From Parasphingopyxis marina (GTDB taxonomy: Bacteria > Pseudomonadota > Alphaproteobacteria > Sphingomonadales > Sphingomonadaceae), in assembly GCF_014237875.1 (NCBI RefSeq), contig NZ_JACJVJ010000001.1, positions 1,476,501 to 1,540,500 on the forward strand: a stretch of DNA of 64,000 nt, in the 5' to 3' direction. The translations under genes and the position numbers were made by a program. This document shows, one piece after another, positions 7,207 through 16,399 of the stretch (its first letter is position 1; each line of letters opens with the position of its first letter). The notes below the pieces were generated by a model. It was not told the DNA's origin. It was given only the letters and a program-made list of their open reading frames with translations, and ran no database searches.

Positions 7207-9621
7207 ATGCGGGCAGCTATTCTGGGCTTGGTTCTGGCGGCGGGCCTTGCCGCATCTCCCGCGCTGGCGATCGAGCCGGCCGCGCAGGTGCTGGCCGGTA
7301 CCGAGGCGCAGACCGGGTTGCTTCCCGTCCATGTCGACCGGCGCGAGGGGCAGATATATCTATCCCTGCCGCGCCCCGATGCCGGCGGCGTCGCCGGCCG
7401 TTATATCTATCTGAGCGCGCTGGAAACCGGGCTCGGTTCGGCGCCGATCGGGCTCGATCGCAACGCCAGCAACGGCGCGCGCATCCTCGTCTTCCGCAGG
7501 GTCGGCAACCATGTGCTGGCCGAGATCGAAAATCACCGCTTCCGCGCGACCACGGGGACTCCGGCGGAGCAGGCGGCGGTGCGCGAATCCTTCGCCTATT
7601 CGACGATCTGGATGGGCGAGGTCGCGGCCGAAACGGCGGGCGGCGGCTTTCTCGTCGATATCGCCTCCTTCCTGACGCGCGACGATATGGGCATCGCCGA
7701 CGCCATCGACAGCGGCGATGGCGATTATAAGCTCAAGCCCGAACTCTCGGTCGCCGACACCAATTTCGTGCGCGTCTTTCCGCGCAACATCGAACTGCGG
7801 GGGCGGCTGACCTTCGTCGCCGACGAGCCGGAGGCCGAGACCGGCAACATCTTGCCCGTATCCGGCAATGCCAGCTTCCTCGTCCGCCATTCGCTGGTCG
7901 CGCTGCCCGAAGCGGGCTACCAGCCACGCCGTTTCGATCCGCGCGCCGGATCCTTCGGTTCGACGGTCGTCGACTATTCCGCGCCGCTCGGCCAGCCGGT
8001 CGTCTACGAGCTGGCCAACCGCTTCAGGCTGGAACGTACCGATCCCTCGACCGAGCGCTCGCCCGTCGTCAATCCGATCGTCTTCCATATCGATCCGGGA
8101 GCGCCCGAGCCGATCCGCACGGCGCTCCATGAGGGCGTGTCCTGGTGGAGCGAGGCGTTCGATGCCGCGGGTTTCGTCGATGCCTTCCGGGTCGAGATCC
8201 TGCCCGAAGGCGCCGATCCGCTCGATATCCGCTACAATGTCGTCAACTGGGTCAACCGCGCGACGCGGGGCTGGTCCTATGGCCAGGCGATAGACGATCC
8301 GCGGACCGGGGAGATCATCCGTGGCGGCGTGCTGCTCGGCTCGCTGCGCGTGCGGCAGGACCTGATGATCTTCGAGGCGCTGGTCGGCGCGGGGTTGACC
8401 GGCACCGGCGATCCCGACGACCCGATCACCGCCGCGCTCGCCCGCATCCGGCAATTGGGCGCGCATGAGGTCGGCCATGCCATCGGCCTGGCGCATAATT
8501 TCGCCGGGTCCGCGCAAGGCCGTTTTTCGGTGATGGACTATCCCGCGCCGCGCATCCGGCTCGACGAGGAGGGCAATATCGATCTCAGCGACGCCTATGG
8601 CGTGGGGCTGGGCAATTGGGACCGGTTCGCGATCCGCTGGCTCTACGGCGCGCGGAGCGAAGCCGAGGCCGACCGGATGATGGCCGCGGGGCTCGCCGCC
8701 GGGCTGCGTTTCGTGGGCGATGGCGAAGCGCGATCCGCCGGCTCGGCCCATCCGGCCGGCAGCCTGTGGGACGACTATTCCGATCCGGTCGCGGAACTTG
8801 CGCGGATGATGGAGGTCCGCCGCGTCGCCGTCTCCCGCTTCGGCCCTGCGGCGATCGGGAATGGCCAGCCGGTCTCCCAGCTGCGCCGCGCCTTCGTGCC
8901 GATCTGGCTGCTTCACCGCTATCAGGTCGAGGCGGCGGCCAAGGTGCTCGGCGGCGTCGATTTTGCCTATTCGCGCAACGGCGACGGGCAGGAACGCGCC
9001 GAGCCGGTGCCGCCGGAGGCCCAGCGCGCCGCGCTCTCGGCCCTGCTCGATACGCTCTCGCCCGATGCGCTGCGCGTGCCGGCGAACGTGCTGCCTTATC
9101 TTTCCTCGGCCTATTCGGGGAATACTGACCGGCAGACGAGCATCGAGATTTTCCCGACGGCGGGCGGCCCGGTCTTCGATCCGCTGACCGCGACCGAGCT
9201 CGGCGCGGTGGTGACGCTTACGGATCTGCTCGCGCCCGAACGCCTGAACCGGCTCGAAATCCAGCACGAGGCCAACCCGGACTCGCCGAGCGCGCACGAA
9301 GCGATCGACGCGCTGATCGACCGGGTGTTCGGCTTCGACGGGCGCGCGCGCGATGCCGGCGTCCGCCGCCGGATCGCGACGACGACCGCGCTGGCGCTCG
9401 CCCGCGTCCAGCGCGATGCCGGGCTCTCGCCAACGGTCGCGCTCGCGCTATCGGACGGGCTGGAGCAATTGGCGGAAAATCTAACGGGCCGCGGTTCGGA
9501 CGTGCAGGCGCAATGGGGCAGGGGGCTCGCCCGGCTGCTGCAGGACCGCGAGGCGCTCGACGCGGCGATCGCCGACGAAGCCCGCCTGCCGCGCGTTCCG
9601 CCCGGCATGCCGATCGGCTAA
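7207..9621 (+). CDS. Secreted zinc-dependent metalloprotease (DUF5117/DUF4953 type)
   Basis: An 804-residue exported protein. The signal peptide covers about residues 1-21 (ending Pro-Ala-Leu-Ala). Residues 420-430 carry HEVGHAIGLAH, the extended zinc motif HExxHxxxxxH, followed by Asn-Phe-Ala-Gly-Ser and a Met-turn candidate (Ser-Val-Met-Asp-Tyr). The flanking regions resemble the DUF5117 and DUF5118 domains of large bacterial metalloproteases. It probably degrades peptides in the periplasm or outside the cell. It sits alone between the DUF4396 gene and a convergent small gene. Confidence 0.88.
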   Translation: MRAAILGLVLAAGLAASPALAIEPAAQVLAGTEAQTGLLPVHVDRREGQIYLSLPRPDAGGVAGRYIYLSALETGLGSAPIGLDRNASNGARILVFRRVGNHVLAEIENHRFRATTGTPAEQAAVRESFAYSTIWMGEVAAETAGGGFLVDIASFLTRDDMGIADAIDSGDGDYKLKPELSVADTNFVRVFPRNIELRGRLTFVADEPEAETGNILPVSGNASFLVRHSLVALPEAGYQPRRFDPRAGSFGSTVVDYSAPLGQPVVYELANRFRLERTDPSTERSPVVNPIVFHIDPGAPEPIRTALHEGVSWWSEAFDAAGFVDAFRVEILPEGADPLDIRYNVVNWVNRATRGWSYGQAIDDPRTGEIIRGGVLLGSLRVRQDLMIFEALVGAGLTGTGDPDDPITAALARIRQLGAHEVGHAIGLAHNFAGSAQGRFSVMDYPAPRIRLDEEGNIDLSDAYGVGLGNWDRFAIRWLYGARSEAEADRMMAAGLAAGLRFVGDGEARSAGSAHPAGSLWDDYSDPVAELARMMEVRRVAVSRFGPAAIGNGQPVSQLRRAFVPIWLLHRYQVEAAAKVLGGVDFAYSRNGDGQERAEPVPPEAQRAALSALLDTLSPDALRVPANVLPYLSSAYSGNTDRQTSIEIFPTAGGPVFDPLTATELGAVVTLTDLLAPERLNRLEIQHEANPDSPSAHEAIDALIDRVFGFDGRARDAGVRRRIATTTALALARVQRDAGLSPTVALALSDGLEQLAENLTGRGSDVQAQWGRGLARLLQDREALDAAIADEARLPRVPPGMPIG

Positions 9622-9636
9622 GCTAAAGCCTCGCCG

Positions 9637-10140
9637 TTACAGGCAGGGATTGAGTACTGGCGGACGCGGTACGGCGAGCGCGAATTCGGTCATTTCATCT
9701 ATTCCGGTCGCACCTTGCGAGATGAACAGCTGATAGAACCGCTCCGCTTCGCCATCAGGCGCACACACGCCTTCCTCCGCATCGACCTCGGCCAGCCTAG
9801 AGGCGACTCTTGCTTCTAGGGCATCACGGGTATCGTCGCTGTTGGCGACAATGAAAGTGTGGAAACGATCGAGCGACCGGTCCAGCGAAGAGGTGAGTTC
9901 AGGCGGTTCGTCAGCGTGACACCGTCGATGCAGGGCTCGCATCTCCGTCACGATCATCCAGCTGCAAAGAACGGCGCCCCGTTCGCTATCGATGCGGGTA
10001 TATTCGGGGTTGCTCTGGGCAGTTGGCGGCCCGCTGTCGAAGGGGTTGTCGCCTTCTTGGGCGTGCCCCCCGGCGAGCGCCAAAAACGCACCAGCGGCTG
10101 CGGCGGATCCTAGCAAGATCGATCGATTCCGTATCGTCAC
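9637..10140 (-). CDS. Hypothetical exported protein coupled to a Tat-type SDR
   Basis: A 167-residue protein with no family I recognise. GTG 10140 overlaps the stop of the upstream SDR (GTGA), so translation is coupled. The N-terminus (Arg-Asn-Arg followed by Ile-Leu-Leu-Gly-Ser-Ala-Ala-Ala-Ala-Gly) is a signal sequence. The mature part is acidic, has a few Cys, and is helical in character. Co-export with the SDR suggests joint function; nothing more can be said. Confidence 0.68.
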   Translation of the reverse strand: MTIRNRSILLGSAAAAGAFLALAGGHAQEGDNPFDSGPPTAQSNPEYTRIDSERGAVLCSWMIVTEMRALHRRCHADEPPELTSSLDRSLDRFHTFIVANSDDTRDALEARVASRLAEVDAEEGVCAPDGEAERFYQLFISQGATGIDEMTEFALAVPRPPVLNPCL

Positions 10141-11135
10141 GTCAGCACCGACCGGATCCACGGCCCGTAGCCGCTCGGGCCCAGCCAGGCGAGCTGGGTT
10201 TCGTGGGAGACGGTGTTGATCGCCGCTTGCGGAATACGCTGGGGATGGACGGGGCGGCGCAGCGGGCGAGAGCCGGGCATCATTGCGATGATCTCGGCGA
10301 TCGCGCGCGGCACGTCCAGCACATCGGTATCGCGGCCCGATCCGTCCTCGGTGCCCATCCGCGCGATAAGGGCCGGATAGCCATTGGCGTGGGACTCGGG
10401 AATCCGGTCCCGCAGTTCGCGGGTATAGCGGTTGCGATTCACCCAGATTTCGGTCGGATAGCCGCCGGGCTGGATGATCGTAACCTCGATATTGTGCGGC
10501 ACGAGTTCATAGGCGAGCTGCTCGAACATCGCCTCGACCGCGAATTTGGTCGGCGAATATTGGCCGGCCGAGGGCACGACGAGGCGGCCGAGCTGGGAGG
10601 AAATGACGAAGATCTGGCCGGACCCGGCGGCGCGCATCCCCGGCAGCACCGCGCGCGCCATGCGCAGATAGCCAAAGACATTGGTGTCGAACATAAGCTG
10701 CGTCGCTTCCATGTCCTGTACCTCGATCGGGCCGGTGATGCCGATCCCGGCATTGTTGACCAGCACGTCTATCCCGCCGCCTGCGATCCGCTCGGCCTCC
10801 GCAACGCCCGCCGCGACCTGTTCGTCGTCGAGCACGTCGATTTCGACAATATGGAGATCGAGATTCTCGGCAGCGGCTTCGGCGGCAAGGCTTTCCGCCT
10901 CGGGCCGGGGCAGGCCCCGCATCGACGCGATCACCTTGGCGCCAAGCCTCGCATAGTGCAGCGCGCCCGCCCGCCCGAAGCCCGAGGAACAGCCGGTGAT
11001 AAAGACGGATTTGCCGGCAAGATCGGGCCGGGTGTCGGCGGCGGCCATCGCATCTTGCCCGCGTGCGGGCATGGCGGCGAGCGCGGCGATAGCGGCGGTT
11101 CCGGCGAGAAGCTGGCGGCGGCTGAAGTCGGACAT
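10137..11135 (-). CDS. Tat-exported short-chain dehydrogenase/reductase
   Basis: A 332-residue SDR. The N-terminus Ser-Arg-Arg-Gln-Leu-Leu-Ala-Gly followed by an Ala-rich core is a twin-arginine signal. The NAD(P)-binding TGCSSGFG, the Asn-Asn-Ala-Gly motif, the catalytic Ser (Ile-Ser-Ser-Gln) and Tyr-Ser-Pro-Thr-Lys are all present. Tat export suggests the enzyme folds with its cofactor in the cytoplasm and works in the periplasm, which is uncommon for this superfamily. The substrate is unknown. Confidence 0.86.
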   Translation of the reverse strand: MSDFSRRQLLAGTAAIAALAAMPARGQDAMAAADTRPDLAGKSVFITGCSSGFGRAGALHYARLGAKVIASMRGLPRPEAESLAAEAAAENLDLHIVEIDVLDDEQVAAGVAEAERIAGGGIDVLVNNAGIGITGPIEVQDMEATQLMFDTNVFGYLRMARAVLPGMRAAGSGQIFVISSQLGRLVVPSAGQYSPTKFAVEAMFEQLAYELVPHNIEVTIIQPGGYPTEIWVNRNRYTRELRDRIPESHANGYPALIARMGTEDGSGRDTDVLDVPRAIAEIIAMMPGSRPLRRPVHPQRIPQAAINTVSHETQLAWLGPSGYGPWIRSVLT

Positions 11136-11199
11136 GGCGGATCTCCTGTTGCTGCCCTCGTTATAGCACCAACCCGTCGATCCCGCGAAGGCGGAAGAC

Positions 11200-11775
11200 T
11201 TAGCCCGCGTCCTGCATCCTCAGCGCCACCTCGTTCAGGAAGCGGGCGTCGTCGTCTTTCGCCAGCCACTCCGCTTCGGCGGCGATCGCGCCGAGCAGGT
11301 CGGTCAGCGGTTCGATCTCGCTCTTGGCATAATTGCCGAGCACATGCTTCGTCACCCGCGCCTTGTTTCCCGGATGGCCGATGCCGATACGGACGCGGCG
11401 GAATTCCGGGCCGATATGGGCGTCGGTGGAGCGGATGCCGTTATGGCCGGCGGTACCGCCGCCGCGCCGCACCTTGATTTTGAAGGGTTCGAGATCGAGT
11501 TCGTCGTAGAAAACGGTCACGTCTTCGGGGGCGAGCTTGTAGAAGCGCATCGCCTCGCCGATCGCCTGGCCGGACTTGTTCATATAGGTTGCCGGTTTGA
11601 GCAGCAGGATCTTCTCGCCGCCGATGCGGCCGTCCTGCGCCCAGCCCTGGAACTTGCGTTGCACCGAACCGAAACCATGCACTTCGGCAATCGCATCGGC
11701 CGCCATGAAGCCGACATTGTGCCGCTGCATCGAATGTTCCGCGCCCGGATTGCCGAGACCTGCCCAGATTTGCAT
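11200..11775 (-). CDS. pth: Peptidyl-tRNA hydrolase
   Basis: The enzyme releases tRNA from prematurely dropped peptidyl-tRNA. At 191 residues it has the normal length. It opens MQIWAGLGNPG, carries catalytic His19 in Gln-Arg-His-Asn-Val-Gly-Phe, the Asp of Phe-Tyr-Asp-Glu-Leu-Asp, and the Gly-Gly-Thr-Ala-Gly-His-Asn-Gly motif. It lies downstream of rplY on the same strand, the common rplY-pth arrangement, with the rplY terminator between them. ychF, its frequent next neighbour, is found 5 kb further along. Confidence 0.96.
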   Translation of the reverse strand: MQIWAGLGNPGAEHSMQRHNVGFMAADAIAEVHGFGSVQRKFQGWAQDGRIGGEKILLLKPATYMNKSGQAIGEAMRFYKLAPEDVTVFYDELDLEPFKIKVRRGGGTAGHNGIRSTDAHIGPEFRRVRIGIGHPGNKARVTKHVLGNYAKSEIEPLTDLLGAIAAEAEWLAKDDDARFLNEVALRMQDAG

Positions 11776-11802
11776 GCGCTGCGCCTAGCCCTTTTGGCCC
11801 CC

Positions 11803-11840
11803 AAAAGAAAACCGGCCTGCTCGCGTGGGAACAGGCCGGC
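11803..11840 (-). terminator. Intrinsic terminator after rplY
   Basis: Reading the minus strand, CCGGCCTG (11839-11832) and CAGGCCGG (11819-11812) form an 8-bp stem around a 12-base loop, and a TTTTCTTTT tract (11811-11803) follows. This is a textbook rho-independent terminator between rplY and pth. Some read-through to pth is likely, given the lack of another obvious promoter. Confidence 0.85.
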
Positions 11841-11881
11841 TTTCCAAACCACATATAGCGGCGTTTCGAAAGGGGAGGGGT

Positions 11882-12568
11882 CTAGTCCTCGCTCTCGCCT
11901 TCTTCGCCATCGCCCTGGGCGGTGGTGGGCACTTCGTCGGCGGCGACTTCACCTTCCTCGCCCTCTTCGCCGTCTTCGGCTTCGCTATCCGAACGCTTGA
12001 GCGCGGACGGTGCGACGACGCCGGCAATTGTGAAGTCGCGATCGTCGATCGCCGAGGTTACGCCCTCGGGAAGTTCGACCTGCGAAATATGGATCGAATC
12101 GCCGACCTCGAGGCCGTCCAGGGCGACTTCGATCTCGCTCGGGATTTCGTCGGCCGGGCAGGTGAGCTCGAGCTCATGCCGCACGACGTTGAGAACGCCG
12201 CCGCGCTTGAGGCCCGGCGAGGCTTCTTCGTTGATGAAGCGTACGGGAATTTCGAGCGTGATCGTCGCGCCCTTGCCGATACGCAGGAAATCCACATGCA
12301 TCGGGCGATCGGTGACCGGGTGGAACTGGATATCCTTCGGCAGGGTGCGGGTTTCCGCATCGCCGAGCTTCACGGTCACGAGGCTGTTCATGAAGTGGCC
12401 GGTGTGCAGCATCTTCACGAGCTCGCGCTCTTCGATATGAATCGGTTCCGGGTCTTTCTTCTCGCCGTAGATTACGGCGGGTACTCGGCCTTCGCGGCGA
12501 ATGGCTCGAGAGGCTCCCTTGCCTGCTCGTTCGCGCACTTCGGCCGACAGCGTTAGCTGATCGCTCAT
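11882..12568 (-). CDS. rplY: 50S ribosomal protein L25/general stress protein Ctc
   Basis: A 228-residue L25 of the long (Ctc/TL5) form. The N-terminal 5S-rRNA-binding domain begins with [11 protein letters not shown] and Arg-Val-Pro-Ala-Val-Ile-Tyr-Gly. A C-terminal beta domain has the Val-Gly-Asp-Ser-Ile-His-Ile segment, and a Glu/Asp-rich tail of about 40 residues ends the protein. ATG start. It heads the rplY-pth pair. Confidence 0.95.
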   Translation of the reverse strand: MSDQLTLSAEVRERAGKGASRAIRREGRVPAVIYGEKKDPEPIHIEERELVKMLHTGHFMNSLVTVKLGDAETRTLPKDIQFHPVTDRPMHVDFLRIGKGATITLEIPVRFINEEASPGLKRGGVLNVVRHELELTCPADEIPSEIEVALDGLEVGDSIHISQVELPEGVTSAIDDRDFTIAGVVAPSALKRSDSEAEDGEEGEEGEVAADEVPTTAQGDGEEGESED

Positions 12569-12592
12569 TGCATGTCTCCAAATCGCTTGGGG

Positions 12593-13591
12593 TTATGTTT
12601 CCATCCCCACCACGCCTCCAGGGGGCACATGGCGGGGAAGCGGGGCATATACGGGCGAATCGGGGCCATGGCAAGCTGTCCCGGGCGGTTTGGAATCGAG
12701 GATTCCCATGGCCGAAAACAGCCTTGCGGGCCGATCGTCGCGGATCGCCACGCCGCGCTCCAGATCGGCCTGCAATTGCCGGCTGCCGGGCAGCGCATCG
12801 GCGATGGCACGGGCCGAATCCCCGTCTTCGCACAGCATCCGATACCAGCGGCGTTTCTGCCAGCCCATCAGCGCGCCGACCTGCGCGTTGCGGGCATAGC
12901 CGGCGCCCTGGCAGCGGATGTTTCGCCAGAATTGGCGCCGCGAGCGAACCGGATAGTGATAGACGGTCACCGCGCCGGGTTTCCGGTCCGCTTCTCTTCC
13001 ATCATGGTCCGCCCCGTGATTGCCCTGCCAGACGCGCGTCAGCCCCTCGGCGCGCACCAGCGCCTTCGAACCGAGTTGCATATAAAAGAAGGGCGCGGGG
13101 AGGGCGCCATGGAGCCGGTCCATTCCTTTTTCGAACGGCACCGGCCGAGCGACCCGCGCCGTCATCGTTTCCCACCAGGGGGCCAGCCGATCGTCGTCAT
13201 GGCCGCGCAGCATGTTGCGGACCGGGCAATCGAGCGCCGTCGCTTCGCCGCTTGCCGGCAGCGCGGTTTTGAGATCGCCCTGGTCGGCCAGCCAGAATTC
13301 GTCGGCATCGCCGTTCAATATCCAGTCGGCGCCATATTCGTCGCGCGCCATCAGGGCCATGCGCGTAACCCATGATCCCTGCGCAAAATTCCGGCCCGGT
13401 TCGCGCAGCAGCGTCAGCGCGCCGGCACGCTCGAAGTCGGTCAGGATATCGAGCGTGCCGTCTACCGACCCATTGTCCGTCACGATGATATGATCGACGC
13501 CCGCCGCGAGATGATAGCGCAGCACCTGGCCGACGATATCCTCCTCGTCGCGGACGAGCAGGGTCATCACAAGTTTCGGTTGCTTCGTCAC
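12593..13591 (-). CDS. Family-2-like glycosyltransferase
   Basis: A 332-residue protein with a GT-A fold. The start of the nucleotide-binding region reads Leu-Val-Arg-Asp-Glu-Glu-Asp-Ile, then Thr-Asp-Asn-Gly-Ser-Val-Asp-Gly-Thr, and the metal-binding Asp motif is Asn-Gly-Asp-Ala-Asp-Glu-Phe. This resembles the DUF23/GT92-like subgroup of small bacterial glycosyltransferases. It starts at GTG 13591 with only a weak purine stretch upstream and ends 24 bases before rplY. Donor and acceptor are unknown. Confidence 0.83.
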   Translation of the reverse strand: MTKQPKLVMTLLVRDEEDIVGQVLRYHLAAGVDHIIVTDNGSVDGTLDILTDFERAGALTLLREPGRNFAQGSWVTRMALMARDEYGADWILNGDADEFWLADQGDLKTALPASGEATALDCPVRNMLRGHDDDRLAPWWETMTARVARPVPFEKGMDRLHGALPAPFFYMQLGSKALVRAEGLTRVWQGNHGADHDGREADRKPGAVTVYHYPVRSRRQFWRNIRCQGAGYARNAQVGALMGWQKRRWYRMLCEDGDSARAIADALPGSRQLQADLERGVAIRDDRPARLFSAMGILDSKPPGTACHGPDSPVYAPLPRHVPPGGVVGMET

Positions 13592-13678
13592 GATGCCGAT
13601 ATTCCCCTCGGCCGATGGCGCGAAAGGCCGCCTATACGCGGTGGCGCGGGGATTTTGAAGCGGCGGGGCCGCCCGCCG

Positions 13679-14566
13679 TCAGTCTTTTGCCGGAATCGCC
13701 AGGAGTTCGTCGACCACGCTGCGCCGCGTATTTTCGAATTGTGTCCGCGCTTCAGGCACTTCGCCGTTATCCGGAAAGGCGTCTTCGATCGCCCGGTTGC
13801 GCGCCTTCACCTCGTCGAGAAATTCGGCATGGGTCAGGATATGGGGCCGGTTTTCGCGAATCGCCTCGATCACGGCGGCGCCCATGTCCATCGGATCCAT
13901 GGCGACGCGCATCGCCGCGAAAAGCTGTGCGAGCAGCTCCCCGTCGGGTCCGTCGGGCACATCCTCTTCGCCCTCTTCGGGGACGGGGACGAGCGCGGTC
14001 CGCACCGCGCCGGGATAGAGGCAGGACACGCCTATGCCGTCCGCCGCGAGCGCGAGGCGCAGCGATTCAGTATAGCCGCGCACCGCATATTTGGACGTGG
14101 AATAGGCGGCGAGGCCCGGCAGCGGCACGATTCCCGCCATCGAGGAGGTGTTGACGACATGGCCGCCTTCGCCCTGTTCCTTGATGATCGGGACGATGAT
14201 CTTGCTGCCGTTGATGACGCCGCCGAGATTGACCGAGATCGCCTTGTCCCATTCGTCGAAATCGGGATCGTCGGCCGCACCGCCGCCGCCCACGCCCGCA
14301 TTGTTGCACAGGACGTGGATCTTGCCGAAGGTATCGAGTGCTTCCTGCGCGGCGGCGCGCATCTGTTCGCGGTCCGAAACGTCCAGCTTGATGAAATGGA
14401 CGGCGTTCGATCCGGCGAGCGTTTCGCGCGCCTGCGCCAGGTGATCGTCGTTCCAGTCGGCGATCACGACCTTCATCCCCTCGGCGAGGAAGTTGCGCGC
14501 CATGCCGAGTCCGATGCCGCTGGCGCCGCCGGTAACGAACGCCACCTTGCCTTCGAAATTCTGCAT
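13679..14566 (-). CDS. SDR-family NAD(P)-dependent oxidoreductase
   Basis: A 295-residue classical SDR. It shows TGGASGIGLGMA near residue 12, Asn-Asn-Ala-Gly-Val-Gly, catalytic Ser in Asn-Thr-Ser-Ser-Met-Ala and Tyr-Ser-Thr-Ser-Lys-Tyr. The C-terminal ~80 residues extend past the core and are probably an oligomerisation or substrate lid. It is 35 bases downstream of the NTF2-like gene, so both may act in one pathway, as is common for catabolic SDR/NTF2 pairs. Substrate not predicted. Confidence 0.87.
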   Translation of the reverse strand: MQNFEGKVAFVTGGASGIGLGMARNFLAEGMKVVIADWNDDHLAQARETLAGSNAVHFIKLDVSDREQMRAAAQEALDTFGKIHVLCNNAGVGGGGAADDPDFDEWDKAISVNLGGVINGSKIIVPIIKEQGEGGHVVNTSSMAGIVPLPGLAAYSTSKYAVRGYTESLRLALAADGIGVSCLYPGAVRTALVPVPEEGEEDVPDGPDGELLAQLFAAMRVAMDPMDMGAAVIEAIRENRPHILTHAEFLDEVKARNRAIEDAFPDNGEVPEARTQFENTRRSVVDELLAIPAKD

Positions 14567-14601
14567 ATCCTCTCCTCCGCCTTCTTTGGGGCGCCGGGGG
14601 C

Positions 14602-15216
14602 TTAAGCGGTGCCGAGCACCCAGTAGTTCGGCCCGCGTTCTTGCTCGAGCTTTGCCAGCTGTTCGCGGTGGATCTCCCGCACGCGCGCGGCCGTAATCAC
14701 TTCGGATGCGTCCACTTCCTCGATCTTGAGGCTGGTCTTGTCTTCGTAGAGATGTTCGCCGGCGAGCCTGGCGGTCTCGTCATAGGGCCAGATAAAGGCC
14801 TGGCGCGAGGAGACGTGATAATAGGTTTCGTCCTCGATCACTTCATAGCCGACCGCCTTCAGGTCCGCCCCCTTGGCGAGCTGGTGGAAGGTCAGTTCGT
14901 CGGCGACGCCCCAGTCGTTGACGGCGATACAGTCGTCCGAATTCCAGAGCACCGATTCGCCGACACTGTTGTAGAAGGCGACAACCGCCTCCTTGCCCTC
15001 GACGAGCGCGGGTTCGTCGCCCCAGCTGACGCGATAGACCGGGTGATCGACCATCATGTCCGGCGCGGTGATCGCCTCGAACTGGGCCGAACCTTCCAGA
15101 TGCACGTGCCGCCAGAAATTGAGCAGGATCGCGCGGTGGAGCGGATCGCTCGTTCGTTCCAGCAGGGCGCGGGTCGGCTCCATGCATTCATAAACGGCTT
15201 TTTCGAAACGGTTCAT
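14602..15216 (-). CDS. NTF2-like (SnoaL-type) protein
   Basis: A 204-residue cytosolic protein with the cone-fold pattern Val-Asp-His-Pro-Val-Tyr-Arg-Val-Ser-Trp-Gly and Val-Ala-Phe-Tyr-Asn-Ser, typical of SnoaL/NTF2-like proteins, which may be isomerases, dehydratases or binding proteins. I chose ATG 15216 because GGAGGA precedes it; the frame stays open upstream to 15432 without a coding signal. It is followed by the SDR at 13679-14566 and is likely co-transcribed with it. Confidence 0.8.
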   Translation of the reverse strand: MNRFEKAVYECMEPTRALLERTSDPLHRAILLNFWRHVHLEGSAQFEAITAPDMMVDHPVYRVSWGDEPALVEGKEAVVAFYNSVGESVLWNSDDCIAVNDWGVADELTFHQLAKGADLKAVGYEVIEDETYYHVSSRQAFIWPYDETARLAGEHLYEDKTSLKIEEVDASEVITAARVREIHREQLAKLEQERGPNYWVLGTA

Positions 15217-15343
15217 CGCGGCATCCTCCCACAGCCTTTGGCCTGCGCCTTTTCGACTTGTCGGAGGCGAGCCTAGGAAAGGCGCATGATGCCGCGCAAC
15301 CGCCGCATCGCGCGGCGTCCACTGCGTGAAACGGAAGCGCGCC

Positions 15344-16285
15344 TTATTGGACGCGAACGACCTCCAGCCCGGCCCGGGAGAGGAAATCCTGCACCGATTC
15401 CCCGCCGGCGAGATGGCCGGCGCCGACGGCAAGGAACACCGTGCCGGGCCGATCGAGCCGTTCGCCGACCCATTGCGCCCAGCGGGCGTTGCGGTTCGTC
15501 AGCAGCGCCGCGCGCAAGGCGGCGAACTCGGCCATTTCGCTGTCGAAGGTTTCCGCGATCGCCGCTTCGTCCCCGGTGATCCACGCATTGAGCATGGCCT
15601 GAAACTCCGCGCGGACATCGTCGGGAGCGTCGATCACGGTGGCGAGAAAATTGCGCTGCGCGTCTTCGGGCAGGGTATCGAAATAGCCGAGCTGCTGGGC
15701 CGGGGTTTCAAGGCCGGTGACGCGCTTGTGCGCAAGGTTGAATATCTGCTCCAGCTGCTCCTCGACGCCGCTTTCCGAATCGAGGCCGAGATCGTTGAGC
15801 GTCACGCCGACGAGCATCAGCGCCGCCGCCCAGGTTTCCAGACCGTTGAGAAAGCTTTCGGGGAAGGGGCCGCGCGCGATCATCGCGGCGAGCTGGGGAT
15901 GCACCTCTTCGGGCACGCGCTCGCCGATCGGCGGCAGCCCCGGGGTGATGCCCAGCTGCATCAGCAGCAGTGCGGATTCGCTCTGTTCGCCCGACATCAC
16001 GGTTTCGAGCACCAGTTCGTCCGACGAGGCGATGGCCGCGTCGATCGCGGGATTGCGCCATTCGAAGCCGCTGGGCAGCATATGGATCGTGCCGAACAAC
16101 CACACGGTCGTGTCCTCGTCCGACACGCGCCACAGGGCGGGCGCCTGGCCGGGATCGGCCAGCCCCGCGGTCACGTCCGTGGTCGTGCTGGGGGCAGGGG
16201 CGCTCGCGCTTTCCGGCGGGGAAGCGGGCGTGCAGGCGGCGAGGAGGAGGGCGGTGAGCCCGATGCTGAGCTTTTTTACGGTCAT
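15344..16285 (-). CDS. TraB/GumN-family lipoprotein
   Basis: A 313-residue lipoprotein: the signal peptide ends in the lipobox Leu-Leu-Ala-Ala-Cys near residue 18. It carries the family hallmark Gly-Thr-Ile-His ([20 protein letters not shown] region) and a C-terminal Gly-Ala-Gly-His-Leu-Ala-Gly. TraB/GumN proteins are related to Tiki-type metal-dependent proteases, so a periplasmic hydrolase is plausible. It is divergent from glyQ, 114 bases away. Confidence 0.85.
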   Translation of the reverse strand: MTVKKLSIGLTALLLAACTPASPPESASAPAPSTTTDVTAGLADPGQAPALWRVSDEDTTVWLFGTIHMLPSGFEWRNPAIDAAIASSDELVLETVMSGEQSESALLLMQLGITPGLPPIGERVPEEVHPQLAAMIARGPFPESFLNGLETWAAALMLVGVTLNDLGLDSESGVEEQLEQIFNLAHKRVTGLETPAQQLGYFDTLPEDAQRNFLATVIDAPDDVRAEFQAMLNAWITGDEAAIAETFDSEMAEFAALRAALLTNRNARWAQWVGERLDRPGTVFLAVGAGHLAGGESVQDFLSRAGLEVVRVQ

Positions 16286-16399
16286 GGAGATGGGCTATCC
16301 GCGATTTCCTGCCCAAAGAAAAGCCCGGATTGCTTGACCAAAGCGGCCCGATCCGCCAATTCCCGCGCAACTTTTTCTGCAACTGCGAAGGTCAGTCCC

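Noticed and set aside
7360-9297. 645-codon open frame on the minus strand
   Set aside because: It is the antisense of the metalloprotease, Arg-rich and of low complexity, as high-GC antisense frames usually are; no domain is visible.
15326-16399. Long upstream extension of glyQ
   Set aside because: The in-frame extension is antisense to the TraB/GumN gene and has no GlyRS similarity; TTG 16400 fits the family start.
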